Numbered from the stretch's first letter, positions 1 to 10,367 are shown. The stretch is 64,000 nt of DNA from Tiliqua scincoides (GCF_035046505.1 NC_089826.1:82470254-82534253), one strand, 5' to 3'. The notes: a model not told the origin generated them from the letters alone. Program-made: numbers and translations.

Positions 1-560
1 TTTTAAAGTCATTGCCTGGAATCCACACACGCAAAAACAATTAAAAGTGACTATGGCCAAATATTTCAGTCACATGTATAAGTTTACCAACCCTCTTTCT
101 CCAAATGGATTTTAGTTTGCACAGCTTTTGTTCGTATTCACTGGCCAGGGGCCTGATCTACCAGGAAGTTATTTTGCCAAGTTCTAAGGGAATTGCCACA
201 ACTGCTATTGTGCAGCTCCCATTCATATCAATAGGGCTCTCAAAGGAGAACTTCTCAATGCATTCTGCCCTGGTGTGTTTCTTAGATAAGGTGTATCTGG
301 GGTGTGGTGAGACAGGTTAATTGCCCTAGGTGCCACTGAAGGGATGCCAGGTGAGGTCTTACCAGGTGGTAGGTAGTAGCTATGGCACACTCCTGTCTGT
401 GGCACTCTGGGTGGCTCCCAGCCTCTCCACAGGAGGGAGGTGTTAATTCTTTCTAGTTTGGTTCATCCACTCTCTCAACGGTCCATGTGGCTCTGAAATA
501 GAGCCATTCCAAAAGGGGGTATCGTAATGATGCACAAGGGTTACATTGCTATGTCATCAT
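1..560. other. Unassigned flank, no gene seen
   Basis: I see no open reading frame with recognisable content, no RNA gene and no repeat I can name. The stretch ends where similarity to the CR1 element begins, at about position 560. Confidence 0.5.
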
Positions 561-562
561 GA

Positions 563-730
563 CATCCCGCCCTGGGCGCCATTAGGCCCCAGGACATAGC
601 TATTCTTAGGATGTGCAAGTTTTGGGACAAGCGGGGCCTGTACAAGAGGGACGGGCTCCATTTGAACCAGAATGGAACCAGACTGCTGGCGCATAACATT
701 AAAAAGGTGGCAGAGCAGCTTTTAAACTGA
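563..730 (+). pseudogene. CR1 ORF1, C-terminal remnant
   Basis: An open frame runs to a TGA at 728-730 and is closed upstream by an in-frame TGA at 560, so only about 55 codons remain. The end of the frame holds a motif RDGLHLNQNG followed by LLAHNI. This is the pattern seen at the C terminus of CR1-like ORF1 proteins, whose esterase domain ends with a conserved Asp and His (D..H). It is therefore read as the tail of ORF1 in a 5'-truncated LINE. The assignment rests on this motif and on its position just ahead of ORF2. There is no start codon of its own that would make a full domain; the ATG at 611 gives only 39 residues. Confidence 0.6.
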
Positions 731-864
731 TCCCTGGGGGAAGGCCGACAGGAGCCGAGGGGCATCCGGTTCGGGACTCCTCATCCCTATGGGATGAGGA
801 TGGGGAGGTTAGAGAACAACAAGACAAAGGCAGGGTAGGAGAAGAAATTGGGAAAGGTAGGGAG

Positions 865-3744
865 ATGGGATGTGATAGACAGTTTGGCACACTGAGAGGA
901 TGCAGGGACAAAGGAGCGAATAAGCAGCCCATCCTGGGGCATTCCATGTATAAATGCTTTTATGCGAATGCCCGAAGTCTACGAGCAAAGGTGGGAGAAC
1001 TGGAATGTCTGGTGACAAGGGAAAATATTGACATAGTGGGCATAACGGAAACCTGGTGGAATGCGGAGAATCAGTGGGATACTGCAATCCCGGGCTATAA
1101 ACTCTACAGGAGGGACAGGCAGGGGCGTGTTGGAGGTGGGGTGGCCCTTTATGTTAAGGAAGGGATAGAATCCAGCAAAGTAGAGATTGAAGGTGGGTCC
1201 GACTCCACCGTAGAATCTCTGTGGGTTAAATTACCAGGCTTGAGCAGCGATGTAATACTGGTGGTGTGCTATCGTCCTCCAGACCAGAAATCGGATGGGG
1301 ACCTTGAAATGAGGAAACAGATCAGGGAGGTGACAAGGAAGGACAGGGTTGTAATCATGGGGGACTTCAATTATCCTCATATTGACTGGGTCAATTTGTG
1401 TTCTGGTCACGATAAGGAAACCGGATTTCTTGATGTGCTAAATGACTGTGGCTTAGATCAGCTAGTCACGGAGCCCACCAGAGGACAGGTGACTCTGGAT
1501 TTAATTTTGTGCGGTACGCAGGACCTGGTTAGAGATGTAAACGTTACTGAGCCATTGGGGAACAGTGATCATGCTGCGATCCGTTTTGACCTGCACATTG
1601 GGGGAAGAATACCAGGCAAATCTCTAACAAAAACCCTTGACTTCCGACGGGCGGACTTCCCTCAAATGAGGAGGCTGGTTAGAAGGAGGTTGAAAGGGAG
1701 GGTAAAAAGAGTCCAGTCTCTCCAGAGTGCATGGAGGCTGCTTAAAACAACAGTAATAGAGGCCCAGCAGAGGTGTATACCGCAAAGAAAGAAGGGTTCC
1801 ACTAAATCCAGGAGAGTGCCCGCATGGCTAACCAGCCAAGTTAGAGAGGCTGTGAAGGGCAAGGAAGCTTCCTTCCGTAAATGGAAGTCTTGCCCTAATG
1901 AAGAGAATAAAAAGGAACATAAACTGTGGCAAAAGAAATGTAAGAAGGTGATAGGGGAGGCCAAGCGAGACTATGAGGAACGCATGGCCAGCAACATTAA
2001 GGGGAATAATAAAAGCTTCTTCAAATATGTTAGAAGCAGGAAACCCGCCAGAGAAGCGGTTGGCCCTCTGGATGGTGAGGGAGGGAAAGGGGAGATAAAA
2101 GGAGACTTAGAGATGGCAGAGAAATTAAATGAGTTCTTTGCATCTGTCTTCACGGCAGAAGACCTCGGGCAGATACCGCTGCCCGAACGGCCCCTCCTAA
2201 CCGAGGAGTTAAGTCAGATAGAGGTTAAAAGAGAAGATGTTTCAGACCTCATTGATAAATTAAAGATCAATAAGTCACCGGGCCCTGATGGCATCCACCC
2301 AAGGGTTATTAAGGAATTGAAGAATGAAGTTGCAGATCTCTTGACTAAGGTATGCAACTTGTCCCTCAAAACGGCCACGGTGCCAGAAGATTGGAGGATA
2401 GCAAATGTCACGCCTATTTTTAAAAAGGGAAAGAGGGGGGACCCGGGAAACTATAGGCCGGTCAGCCTAACATCTATACCGGGTAAGATGGTGGAATGCC
2501 TCATCAAAGATAGGATCTCAAAACACATAGACGAACAGGCCTTGCTGAGGGAGAGTCAGCATGGCTTCTGTAAGGGTAAGTCTTGCCTCACGAACCTTAT
2601 AGAATTCTTTGAAAAGGTCAACAGGCATGTGGATGCGGGAGAACCCGTGGACATTATATATCTGGACTTTCAGAAGGCGTTTGACACGGTCCCTCACCAA
2701 AGGCTACTGAAAAAACTCCACAGTCAGGGAATTAGAGGACAGGTCCTCTCCTGGATTGAGAACTGGTTGGAGGCCAGGAGGCAGAGAGTGGGTGTCAATG
2801 GGCAATTTTCACAATGGAGAGAGGTGAAAAGCGGTGTGCCCCAAGGATCTGTCCTGGGACCGGTGCTTTTCAACCTCTTCATAAATGACCTGGAGACAGG
2901 GTTGAGCAGTGAAGTGGCTAAGTTTGCAGATGACACCAAACTTTTCCGAGTGGTAAAGACCAGAAGTGATTGTGAGGAGCTCCAGAAGGATCTCTCCAGA
3001 CTGGCAGAATGGGCAGCAAAATGGCAGATGCGCTTCAATGTCAGTAAGTGTAAAGTCATGCACATTGGGGCAAAAAATCAAAACTTTAGATATAGGCTGA
3101 TGGGTTCTGAGCTGTCTGTGACAGATCAGGAGAGAGATCTTGGGGTGGTGGTGGACAGGTCGATGAAAGTGTCGACCCAATGTGCGGCAGCAGTGAAGAA
3201 GGCCAATTCTATGCTTGGGATCATTAGGAAGGGTATTGAGAACAAAACGGTTAGTATTATAATGCCGTTGTACAAATCTATGGTAAGGCCACACCTGGAG
3301 TATTGTGTCCAGTTCTGGTCGCCGCATCTCAAAAAAGACATAGTGGAAATGGAAAAGGTGCAAAAGAGAGCGACTAAGATGATTACGGGGCTGGGGCACC
3401 TTCCTTATGAGGAAAGGCTACGGCGTTTGGGCCTCTTCAGCCTAGAAAAGAGACGCTTGAGGGGGGACATGATTGAGACATACAAAATTATGCAGGGGAT
3501 GGACAGAGTGGATAGGGAGATGCTCTTTACACTCTCACATAATATCAGAACCAGGGGACATCCACTAAAATTGATTGTTGGGCGGGTTAGGACAGACAAA
3601 AGAAAATATTTCTTTACTCAGCGCGTGGTCGGTCTGTGGAACTCCTTGCCACAGGATGTGGTGCTGGCGTCTAGCCTAGACGCCTTTAAAAGGGGATTGG
3701 ACGAGTTTCTGGAGGAAAAATCCATTATGGGGTACAAGCCATGA
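865..3744 (+). CDS. CR1 ORF2: AP-type endonuclease plus reverse transcriptase
   Basis: A 959-residue LINE protein with no interruption. It nicks target DNA and copies its own RNA onto the nick (target-primed reverse transcription). The apurinic-type endonuclease domain covers about residues 30-245: NARSL at 35-39, TETWW at 61-65, GDFN at 166-169, TLDLIL at 210-215 and GNSDH at 232-236. The reverse transcriptase covers about 480-760: YRPVSL, YLDFQKAFD at 599-607, GVPQGSVLGP, and the catalytic FADD at 687-690 (2923-2934). The C terminus ([21 protein letters not shown], ending MGYKP) is shared with the fragment copies. The start at 865 gives the longest frame; the Met at residue 28 is an alternative, since the endonuclease begins just after it. 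Four residues (in NKTVS, HNIRT, KLIVG and LDEF) differ from the majority of the copies here, so some drift has begun. Confidence 0.92.
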   Translation: MGCDRQFGTLRGCRDKGANKQPILGHSMYKCFYANARSLRAKVGELECLVTRENIDIVGITETWWNAENQWDTAIPGYKLYRRDRQGRVGGGVALYVKEGIESSKVEIEGGSDSTVESLWVKLPGLSSDVILVVCYRPPDQKSDGDLEMRKQIREVTRKDRVVIMGDFNYPHIDWVNLCSGHDKETGFLDVLNDCGLDQLVTEPTRGQVTLDLILCGTQDLVRDVNVTEPLGNSDHAAIRFDLHIGGRIPGKSLTKTLDFRRADFPQMRRLVRRRLKGRVKRVQSLQSAWRLLKTTVIEAQQRCIPQRKKGSTKSRRVPAWLTSQVREAVKGKEASFRKWKSCPNEENKKEHKLWQKKCKKVIGEAKRDYEERMASNIKGNNKSFFKYVRSRKPAREAVGPLDGEGGKGEIKGDLEMAEKLNEFFASVFTAEDLGQIPLPERPLLTEELSQIEVKREDVSDLIDKLKINKSPGPDGIHPRVIKELKNEVADLLTKVCNLSLKTATVPEDWRIANVTPIFKKGKRGDPGNYRPVSLTSIPGKMVECLIKDRISKHIDEQALLRESQHGFCKGKSCLTNLIEFFEKVNRHVDAGEPVDIIYLDFQKAFDTVPHQRLLKKLHSQGIRGQVLSWIENWLEARRQRVGVNGQFSQWREVKSGVPQGSVLGPVLFNLFINDLETGLSSEVAKFADDTKLFRVVKTRSDCEELQKDLSRLAEWAAKWQMRFNVSKCKVMHIGAKNQNFRYRLMGSELSVTDQERDLGVVVDRSMKVSTQCAAAVKKANSMLGIIRKGIENKTVSIIMPLYKSMVRPHLEYCVQFWSPHLKKDIVEMEKVQKRATKMITGLGHLPYEERLRRLGLFSLEKRRLRGDMIETYKIMQGMDRVDREMLFTLSHNIRTRGHPLKLIVGRVRTDKRKYFFTQRVVGLWNSLPQDVVLASSLDAFKRGLDEFLEEKSIMGYKP

Positions 3745-3920
3745 TGTGTATGCGCAACCTCCTGATTTTAGGAATGGGTTAAGTCAGAATGCCAGATGTA
3801 GGGGAGAGCACCAGGATGAGGTCTCTTGTTATCTGGTGTGCTCCCTGGGGCATTTGGTGGGCCGCTGTGAGATACAGGAAGCTGGACTAGATGGGCCTAT
3901 GGCCTGATCCAGTGGGGCTG

Positions 3921-3938
3921 TTCTTATGTTCTTATGTT
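3921..3938 (+). repeat. CR1 3'-terminal octamer repeat
   Basis: Two tandem TTCTTATG units close the element. The same octamer (seen as CATAAGAA on the other strand) marks the 3' end of the copies at 22599, 33771 and 63222. It is the known style of CR1 3' end, thought to be where reverse transcription starts. Confidence 0.8.
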
Positions 3939-4041
3939 TAAGTTGACAATCCTGTCCACTGTGGAGTGAAGAATTTGCATGGCCACGGTGACCCCAAGTA
4001 CCTAGTCCCAAGGGTAAAGCAGGGGAAATGCCAACAAGTAT

Positions 4042-4533
4042 GTTACCCTACACATGCCCTATCTTGTCTGATCTTAGAAGCTAAGCAGGGTCAGGCCTGG
4101 TTAGTACTTGGAAGGGAGACCTCCTGGGAATACCGGGTGCTGTAGGCTTATACCATGATCTCGGAAGCTAAACAGGGTCAGGCCTGGTTAGTACTTGGAT
4201 GGGAGACCGCCTGGGAATACCGGATGCTTTAGGCTTATACCATAATCTCGGAAGCTAAGCAGGGTCAGGCCTGGTTAGTACTTGGATGGGAGACCGCTTG
4301 GGAATACCGGGTGCTGTAGGCTTCTACCATGATCTCGGAAGCTAAGCAGGGTCAGGCCTGGTTAGTACTTGGATGGGAGACCGCCTGGGAATACCGGGTG
4401 CTGTAGGCTTATACCATGATCTCGGAAGCTAAGCAGGGTCAGGCCTGGTTAGTACTTGGATGGGAGACCGCCTGGGAATACCGGGTGCTGTAGGCTTTTA
4501 CCATAGTCTTTTGAGACTGAAGGTTGCCAACCA
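4042..4533 (+). mobile_element. 5S-rRNA-derived SINE with internally amplified 5S modules
   Basis: The head matches vertebrate 5S rRNA from about nucleotide 13 onward, including the box A region (AAGCTAAGCAGGGT), the box C region (TTGGATGGGAGAC) and CCGGGTGCTGTAGGCTT. The tail (4505-4533) is the hairpin-forming sequence that follows the 5S part in every other SINE of this family here. Between head and tail the 5S part is repeated, so one SINE carries five copies of the Pol III internal promoter. A diagnostic CAGGCCTGG (5S has CGGGCCTGG) shows that the modules derive from the SINE, not directly from 5S genes. Confidence 0.9.
4070..4504 (+). repeat. Five tandem 87-bp 5S modules
   Basis: Units begin at 4070, 4157, 4244, 4331 and 4418, exactly 87 bp apart, each running from the GATCT of the 5S part to the ATACCAT at the start of the SINE tail. 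Units differ by scattered single substitutions, so the array is not an exact recent copy. Confidence 0.93.
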
Positions 4534-5663
4534 TTTATGAAAAGTGGAGTCGGTCACACACCCCTCTGACCACACCTTTGCACATTTTCCCAGATCTCAC
4601 ATCAGGAGCATCTGATGTTTCGCAGGGGCTGTTTTCCTAAAGCTGTGTTCTTCAGCCTGTGGGTCATGACCCCAACGTGGTCGCAAAGCCTCCTTAGGGG
4701 CGTCTCAGCAAACTTCAAAACCTGAGCAAGAGAGGGCTTGGATCCACTTCAATAATGCTACTGCCTTCGGTAAACTGAGTTCTTGATACAATCCTTCACT
4801 TCTCCTTATCTTGCCCCTCGGCTCCTAAAGCCAACCCGGCTGCCAAGTCACAGGATTGTTGTGAAGATTCAAGAGGTAGGGGAAATGGGGCAGCTGGGAG
4901 CGGGGGGTGGGAGGCAACGGATAGGGGTGGGCAGATTAGATCCCAGAAGGGAGGTGGGATTGGCGGTACTTTTTTTACTTCACAAAAAGTAAATACTTTT
5001 TACTTCTGGTATCATACTTTTTTTACTGGCACAAAAATTGTTGTAGACCACTCTTCTAGAGAATGGACGCAAGGACCAGGAACCTGAAAAATGCAAGAAG
5101 GGAAACACCCAGATAAGTTGTATCAGCTTTTTTTATTTGCTGCTTGCAGCTTAACATCTGGGCAAACTTTGCCGCCGCCACCACTCTGCCTTTGATCTTT
5201 TCCTGGACTATGAACACATCTTTTATTCCCTCCCCCTTACATTTTCCTCTCCATCCCTTTGCTATTTAACAGGCTTTTAATCAACTTCTTGTATTTTTTT
5301 TTCCCTGTGTTTCCTGTCTGATTTCAGTTCGCTTGAGTGAGAGCACGTTGTTTTCACCTCTCCCAGACCACCGACATTCAGCTCCTGTCCGATTTCAAGT
5401 GAACTTGCTAGGTTTTGAGAATTTCCTATTAAACTGGGAGGGAGCTTATCCCAAGGCAGCCTCCTTCTGTTCTGTCTGAATTCACTAACTTTTAAATGAT
5501 GACAGTAACCATTACCTTTTCCCAGTTCATTCCCAGTTGCTCCAGTGAAAAAAAGTGAAGTGGAGAGCAGGGATGTGGGTGTCGATCCCTAGCTGCTAGG
5601 CACTTTGCCCATCTTACCTTCCATCTAAGCTTACAATAATTAAATATCACCTCATTATAACGC
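4534..5663. other. No gene; old hAT-like fragment at 4636-4785
   Basis: The segment near 4650 (GTTCTTCAGCCTGTGGGTCA, then GACCCC) matches a second copy at 41068-41215 and has the look of a hAT-type terminal region. The rest is T-rich sequence without a recognisable feature. Confidence 0.4.
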
Positions 5664-5872
5664 TGAGAGCCAGTATGGTGTAGTGGTTCGGAAGTTGGAC
5701 TTTAAGATCCAGGTTCAAATCGCTGTTCAGCGATGGAGCTTTCTGGGTGACCTTGGGTTAATTCTCTCTCAGCCTCACCTACCTCGCAGGGTTGTTGTGA
5801 AGAAGTACCATGAACCCCACCTTGAGCACCGTGGGGTAAGAGTGGTATAAAAATGTGAAAAAGAATAATAAC
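5664..5872 (+). mobile_element. tRNA-related (MIR/CORE-like) SINE
   Basis: Starts GAGAGCCAGTATGGTGTAG, contains a box-B-like GGTTCAAATC, then the common body TGGGTGACCTTGGG and a 3' end GTGGTATAAAAATG followed by A-rich sequence. Related copies lie at 11362, 46718 (reverse), 47290 and 38872 (reverse). The family is very common in squamate genomes; the exact family name is not certain. Confidence 0.7.
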
Positions 5873-7110
5873 AAATGTAAAGTAAAATGCAAATGATTTA
5901 AATTGATAAATGGAGCAAGGTAACAAAAAATTCGCTTTTCAAGTATTGCTTGAAAAGTCTTGCATTGTTTTCTTGACTAGCTAAAAGGAAGGAAATGAGC
6001 ATTGGGCAAAAGCATTCATTTCTTTATTCAAAATATCTGCCCCAATGAATTCACCTTTGTGGAAGAGGAAGTCTCGACTAGGTTAATGCCATCTGTGAAA
6101 TGCTTTTATTCGTATTCAAAAGAACGTTTACAATGTACCTTTCTTTCTTTTCAACTGCAATTCATGGGAGCTGGTTCAAACGGTTATTTCCGTGATGCGA
6201 TACTCAGTCTTTATACAGTACTGTACTTTTATTTATTTTTTAATGAACAGAAACAAGACAAAAACAAATATACACACTGATAGAATGTGAGTCATTTGTC
6301 AACTGAAAAAAAAAGTTTTCTCACAATTCCACCAGTTTTCTCCATACTTCTTTCACCCTTTCTAATTCCCACTCCTCCACTACCCACTACCCATTTCCAC
6401 TAAATATTCCACTACCTTTAAATCCTCTAATCAGCAGAATGTGCGCTCAGGTCTCAAATGTGTGCATTTGGTTCTATGCATGAATGACTAAATGAGGGTG
6501 TGTATGTTTGGGATTTACTGTGCCTCCCAAGGAGCCTGACGAAATCCTTTCTCTGCTACTTCAAAAGGATAACTATGCTCTTGTATGCGTCAGCAAATAT
6601 ACCCTGTAATAAAATGAATTACCCCAATGGAATGAATTAACACGATGTTGCTGGTGCATTATTTAAGCCCTAGTTAATATTTGGACATTATAAATTCCAC
6701 CCACCTGCGAAGAACTTTTTCGGACTTGATTTCTCCCTCTTCCTTTTAGGCAATTGGAATATCCTTTACTATTTTGATTTATGTTTGGAAAAAGAAGTTT
6801 CCTTCAAGAGAACCTCTTGGAGTGCCTAGTAGTTCTTGTTCACTAACCTTACACACAGTTCTCTTGATGACCGAAGGGAAAATATTTCTTCTCCGGAGTT
6901 TAAGATGACAAAGAGGATGTAAAATTACTCATATCCACCAGTCTCACTGGCTGCCCCATTGCTATACAGTGGGGTCCCGTTAACCACAGGTTTGGCATAC
7001 ATGGATTTGAATCTCTATAGATGCCAAACCCATGGCTGGAGGGCCTCAGAGACCCTCCTGGATGTGATCAGAAGGCACTTTCAGTTTACTGGCATGGACT
7101 GGCAGCAACT
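5873..7110. other. No feature recognised
   Basis: AT-rich sequence with short incidental open frames only. Nothing with codon structure, similarity or repeats that I can support. Confidence 0.45.
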
Positions 7111-7252
7111 GTTACCCTGCACATGCCCGATCTCATCTGATCTCAGAAGCTAAGCAGGGTCAGGCCTGGTTAGTACTTGGATGGGAGACCGCCTGGGAAT
7201 ACCGGGTGCTGTAAGCTTATACCATAGTTTTTCGAGACTGAAGGTTGCCAAC
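7111..7252 (+). mobile_element. 5S-derived SINE, single unit, with target duplication
   Basis: A clean single-unit copy: 5S-derived head (7111 to about 7219) and hairpin tail ending GGTTGCCAACC. It is flanked by a direct repeat of about 17 bp, ATGGACTGGCAGCAACT before and ATGGACTGGAAACAACT after (two mismatches). This shows insertion by LINE-type target-primed reverse transcription and sets both ends of the family. Confidence 0.92.
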
Positions 7253-7254
7253 CA

Positions 7255-8575
7255 TGGACTGGAAACAACTTCCATTCACATCCAGGAGGCTTCTGAGGAG
7301 GCTGGGAAGTCACATGTGAGCTCTGGAGGGCTAGATGCAGCCCCCTGGTAGATAATTGCAGTCCCGAGTGAGAACAGATCCCCCACAGATACCAAAGTAC
7401 CTAAAAATGAGATGTATTTCTGTTCCTTCTCAAAATGGAACAACTGAATATGACTTCAGGCCTAACACAGCCCATGTTGGTTTAACCAGGAATCTTATTA
7501 CTAATCTTCATGGTCTTTGGTTAGGAGATTCTCATTACGTCCTCTTTGTATTTCGGAGAATCAAGATGATTTTCAGAGTACTTTAATCAGATTCATTATA
7601 CTCAGGGTGAGAAAGGAGAAGGTATGCATACATTACTGTCATTTTCCGGAAAGACAGAAAGGTGCATGACAGGTTCTGTGTGGACCTTCCCATTGTCATC
7701 TGTGACATAGTTCAGCAATGATCTAGCCCTCTTAGTTTTGCTACACACCCAGTGCCAGGGCATTGCAAGGTAATCTTCAACTGTGTGATTAATTTCCTGC
7801 ACATTAGATTGTTATTATTAACCTGGATAAGTCACCCAGTAAGCAAGTGTGTGATTGCTGATTACAACTGAGATTTACCACACCAAAGACGATTTGGGTT
7901 TGCAATGAAACACCGTTCTGTACACATGTAGTCAAAAGTGGAGCGGAGTGGGGAACAGGATTATGTGCAAACCTGTGTGATCAAAGCACCTGATTTTGTG
8001 GAAGGGACTCCGCGAGTATAGCTGGGTGTGCAGAGAATCCCTGTCACACCTTCTGCTGAATGCATTGAGCTAAGGGGCACGGCCCGGATTAAGTCGCACT
8101 CCATCCTCCATAAATTCACTACATGCACGCACTGAATGACTGAGTAAGGGCTACATTCATTCTGACAAGTATCTTGTCATCCAAAAAGAGGGCTGCCCAG
8201 TCAACAAACCAAAAATGAGCATCAAACCACCAAGATTTATTATGGCATGGCAAATGTAGTTTTATTTGGGCACATTTCAAGCGAGAAGTGCTCTTCTTCG
8301 GGGGATACGATTTCATATAAAGTGATAGACCTGTAGCCGTCCTTAAATCTCAGAGGTTATGAATGCAGAATTAATGCATTCAGAATGCATTACAGGACAA
8401 TCCAATATCTGATGTTTAAAGGGTGATTTGCTCTAATATGATCCTTTTTATTTTCATTAATAGCGACAGGAATGGGGAAACCATATTCCTTTCCAGGAAT
8501 CTCACTATGGGGGCCCTCAAGTTGATTTCTATTTATGTTGGAGGGAAAGTTCCTATTATTATTATTACATTAGTC
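7255..8575. other. No feature recognised
   Basis: Unique-looking sequence. Short open frames have no recognisable content. Confidence 0.45.
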
Positions 8576-8581
8576 TGTCTG

Positions 8582-8582
<1 letters not shown>

Positions 8583-8665
<83 letters not shown>

Positions 8666-8666
8666 T
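8583..8666. repeat. (CTTT)n microsatellite
   Basis: About 21 tandem CTTT units. The frames it produces on both strands are artefacts. Confidence 0.97.
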
Positions 8667-8706
8667 AATAGCAGCCAGGACTGGGACCATGGTAGGAGGT
8701 GTGGGC

Positions 8707-8933
8707 CATGGTGTGGCTAGAGGGGGTGCAAACCAGTAAGTTTTGCATGGCCCCTCACGTGGCATGCAAGCAGTCCCTCCCCCTCTCCTTCAGAGCCCTT
8801 CTGGGCCACCATATGCTCTAGGGCCAGAATGGTTCCAAAGGTGAGAGACTGCTTGCATGCCATGGTGAGGCACTGTGCAAACTTAGTAGTTTCCACCCCC
8901 TCTAGCTACGCCACTGGGTGTGGGAAAGATTAA
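8707..8933. mobile_element. hAT-like MITE (CAGTGGCGTAGCTA-type ends)
   Basis: The left end GTGGCTAGAGGGGGTGCAAA and the right end CACCCCCTCTAGCTACGCCA, then CTG, are inverted relative to each other, with a low-complexity body between. Ends of the same type occur at 24121, 30690, 48412-48745 and 49983. No transposase is present, so it is a non-autonomous element. Confidence 0.55.
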
Positions 8934-9399
8934 CTTCTACCCACAGTCCTAATCCATGGAGTCCTCAATCTGGCTGCTTCTGACCAAAGGAAAGCCCATC
9001 AGTATCAATAGCAATGTAAGTGTCATGTGTTGTTTAGCTCTGAATTAAAGGGTCTTCCAAAGGTTTATACTTTCAAAAAATGGAGTTCATTCCACTTAGT
9101 CCCAATATGTTTGTTCCAAGTCACTCAGCCCATCCACATACCTAACATAACTTCATTCAGCATCTTTTTTTTAACGGCACCTGATGGCCCTTCTCCGAAC
9201 AAACCCAGTGGCATTAGCTAAAGCATCTGTCAACCGGTGGCACAAAAATTGTCAACACCCCCTGTACCTCCCATAACACCCCCCCCCCACACACACAAGT
9301 TTTAACACCCAAAATACAGCATGTTAGAGGCCTCTGAAAGGCACCGCCTTCTGAGGTCCAGGGGTACTAATTACCTTCTGAAGCTCTGGATACCACATC
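8934..9399. other. No gene; C/CA-rich tract
   Basis: Unique-looking sequence with a C-rich and CA-rich tract near 9280-9300. It runs up to the foldback at 9400. Confidence 0.4.
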
Positions 9400-9481
9400 T
9401 TGAGGGAGTGTCTTAGAGACACTTCCAGTTTTCACTGAAAACCAGAAATACCTTTCAGAGGTCTCTAAGACATTCCCTCAA
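9400..9481. repeat. Inverted repeat (21-bp arms)
   Basis: Arms 9400-9420 and 9461-9481 pair with one mismatch. The 40-nt loop contains a second small palindrome (GTTTTCA / TGAAAAC at 9428-9442). It may be a foldback transposon remnant. Confidence 0.8.
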
Positions 9482-9515
9482 AGAGATATACCTGGGGCAA
9501 TGTACAATGTACAAC

Positions 9516-9917
9516 GGGCAGGAGGTCTGGTCTAGAGGGTAGAGCCTCCGTTTGCCTGAAGATAACATCCGCAGGTCGCCAGTTCGAGGCCACCGGCACC
9601 GTGCGACCTTGGAGCAGCTGACAAGCTGAGCCGAGTTATTCCACCTGCTCTTTGGTGTGAGCAAAGAAGCGTCTTGGCTGCCCTCCATGTGAGAGACGAA
9701 GGAGCTGCTTGTCAGCTTGCGTAGGAGGAAACTGGAGACCACAATGTGATACTAGATCAGAAAAATCCATCTGAAATGTTGTGGTTCTTGAAAGATAGAA
9801 CCTTTCTTCAATTGTAAAAATCCCTACGGGGATTTAGAACAGCCTGCCTTTGTAAACCGCCTTGAATAAAGTCTGAGGAGAAATCTGACGGCCAAGAAAG
9901 GAGGTATATAAATACCT

Positions 9918-9974
<57 letters not shown>
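9516..9974 (+). mobile_element. tRNA-derived SINE with (ATT)n tail
   Basis: The head is tRNA-like: a box-A-like region TCTAGAGGGTAGAGCC and a box-B-like GCCAGTTCGAGGCC. The body carries GGTTCTTGAAAGATAGAACC, and the 3' end reads AAACCGCCTTGAATAAAG, then GGTATATAAATAC and ATT repeats. Reverse-strand copies with the same order are at 27086, 38316 and 41221. Confidence 0.8.
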
Positions 9975-9976
<2 letters not shown>

Positions 9977-10058
9977 CCTCTGACCTACACCACTGAAACA
10001 GCTTGCAACAGCATCACTGCATGGACACATAGAAGAAATCTCTTTGGGGGGTGAACTA

Positions 10059-10357
10059 GTTGGCAACCTTCAGTCTCGGAAGATTCAGTATCTTCCGTAT
10101 CAGTATCGTGCTCTGAATGGTGGTTCTGGCACAGCGTCTAGTATGGCTGAAAAGGTCGATTCGGGAGTGACAATCCCTTCCACACCGGGAGCAAGTGCAG
10201 TCTGTCCCTGGCCTGTCTCCCTGGTTATGGGCCTTCCTTCTTTGCCTCTTTGCCTCAGTCTGTTGGCCAAGTGTCTCTTCAAACTGGGAAAGGCCATGCT
10301 GCACAGCCTGCCTCCAAGTGGGCCGCTCAGAGGCCAGGGTTTCCCACCTGTTGAGTG
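10059..10357 (-). mobile_element. LINE 3' fragment with hairpin tail (Zn-finger LINE)
   Basis: Read on the minus strand, this encodes the C-terminal part of a non-LTR protein: a segment like WRQAVQHGLSQFEETL, then a Cys/His motif (C..C..........H.....C type, CGRDCHSRI). It ends in the tail ATACCATAGTCT...AGACTGAAGGTTGCC, here slightly diverged. It is a 5'-truncated insertion flanked by GTGAACTA at 10051-10058 and 10360-10367. This family is distinct from CR1. Confidence 0.82.
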
Positions 10358-10367
10358 GTGTGAACTA

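Larger units (their letters stand above)
563..3938 (+). mobile_element. CR1-type LINE, nearly full length, ORF2 open
   Basis: A non-LTR retrotransposon of the CR1 clade. Visible parts in order: the last part of ORF1 (to 730), a 134-bp spacer, an uninterrupted ORF2 of 959 codons (865-3744), a 3' UTR of about 190 bp, and a 3' end made of TTCTTATG octamers (3921-3938). CR1 elements end in short tandem octamers rather than poly(A), and the 3' UTR is shared with at least nine other copies in the window. The 5' end is truncated inside ORF1, so this copy cannot supply ORF1 protein. The open ORF2 and the closeness to the copy at 53691 (9 differences in about 216 residues) argue for recent insertion. 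No clear target duplication was found. Confidence 0.93.

Noticed and set aside
2809-3399. 196-codon frame antisense to CR1 ORF2 (and similar frames at 23141 and 34299)
   Set aside because: These frames are the reverse strand of conserved CR1 ORF2 and recur at each CR1 copy for that reason.
4042-4533. A functional 5S rRNA gene array
   Set aside because: The units lack the first about 40 nt of 5S rRNA, carry the SINE-specific CAGGCCTGG, and end in the SINE tail.
8565-8765. Frames encoding Lys/Glu/Arg or Phe/Leu/Ser repeats
   Set aside because: Produced by the CTTT microsatellite.
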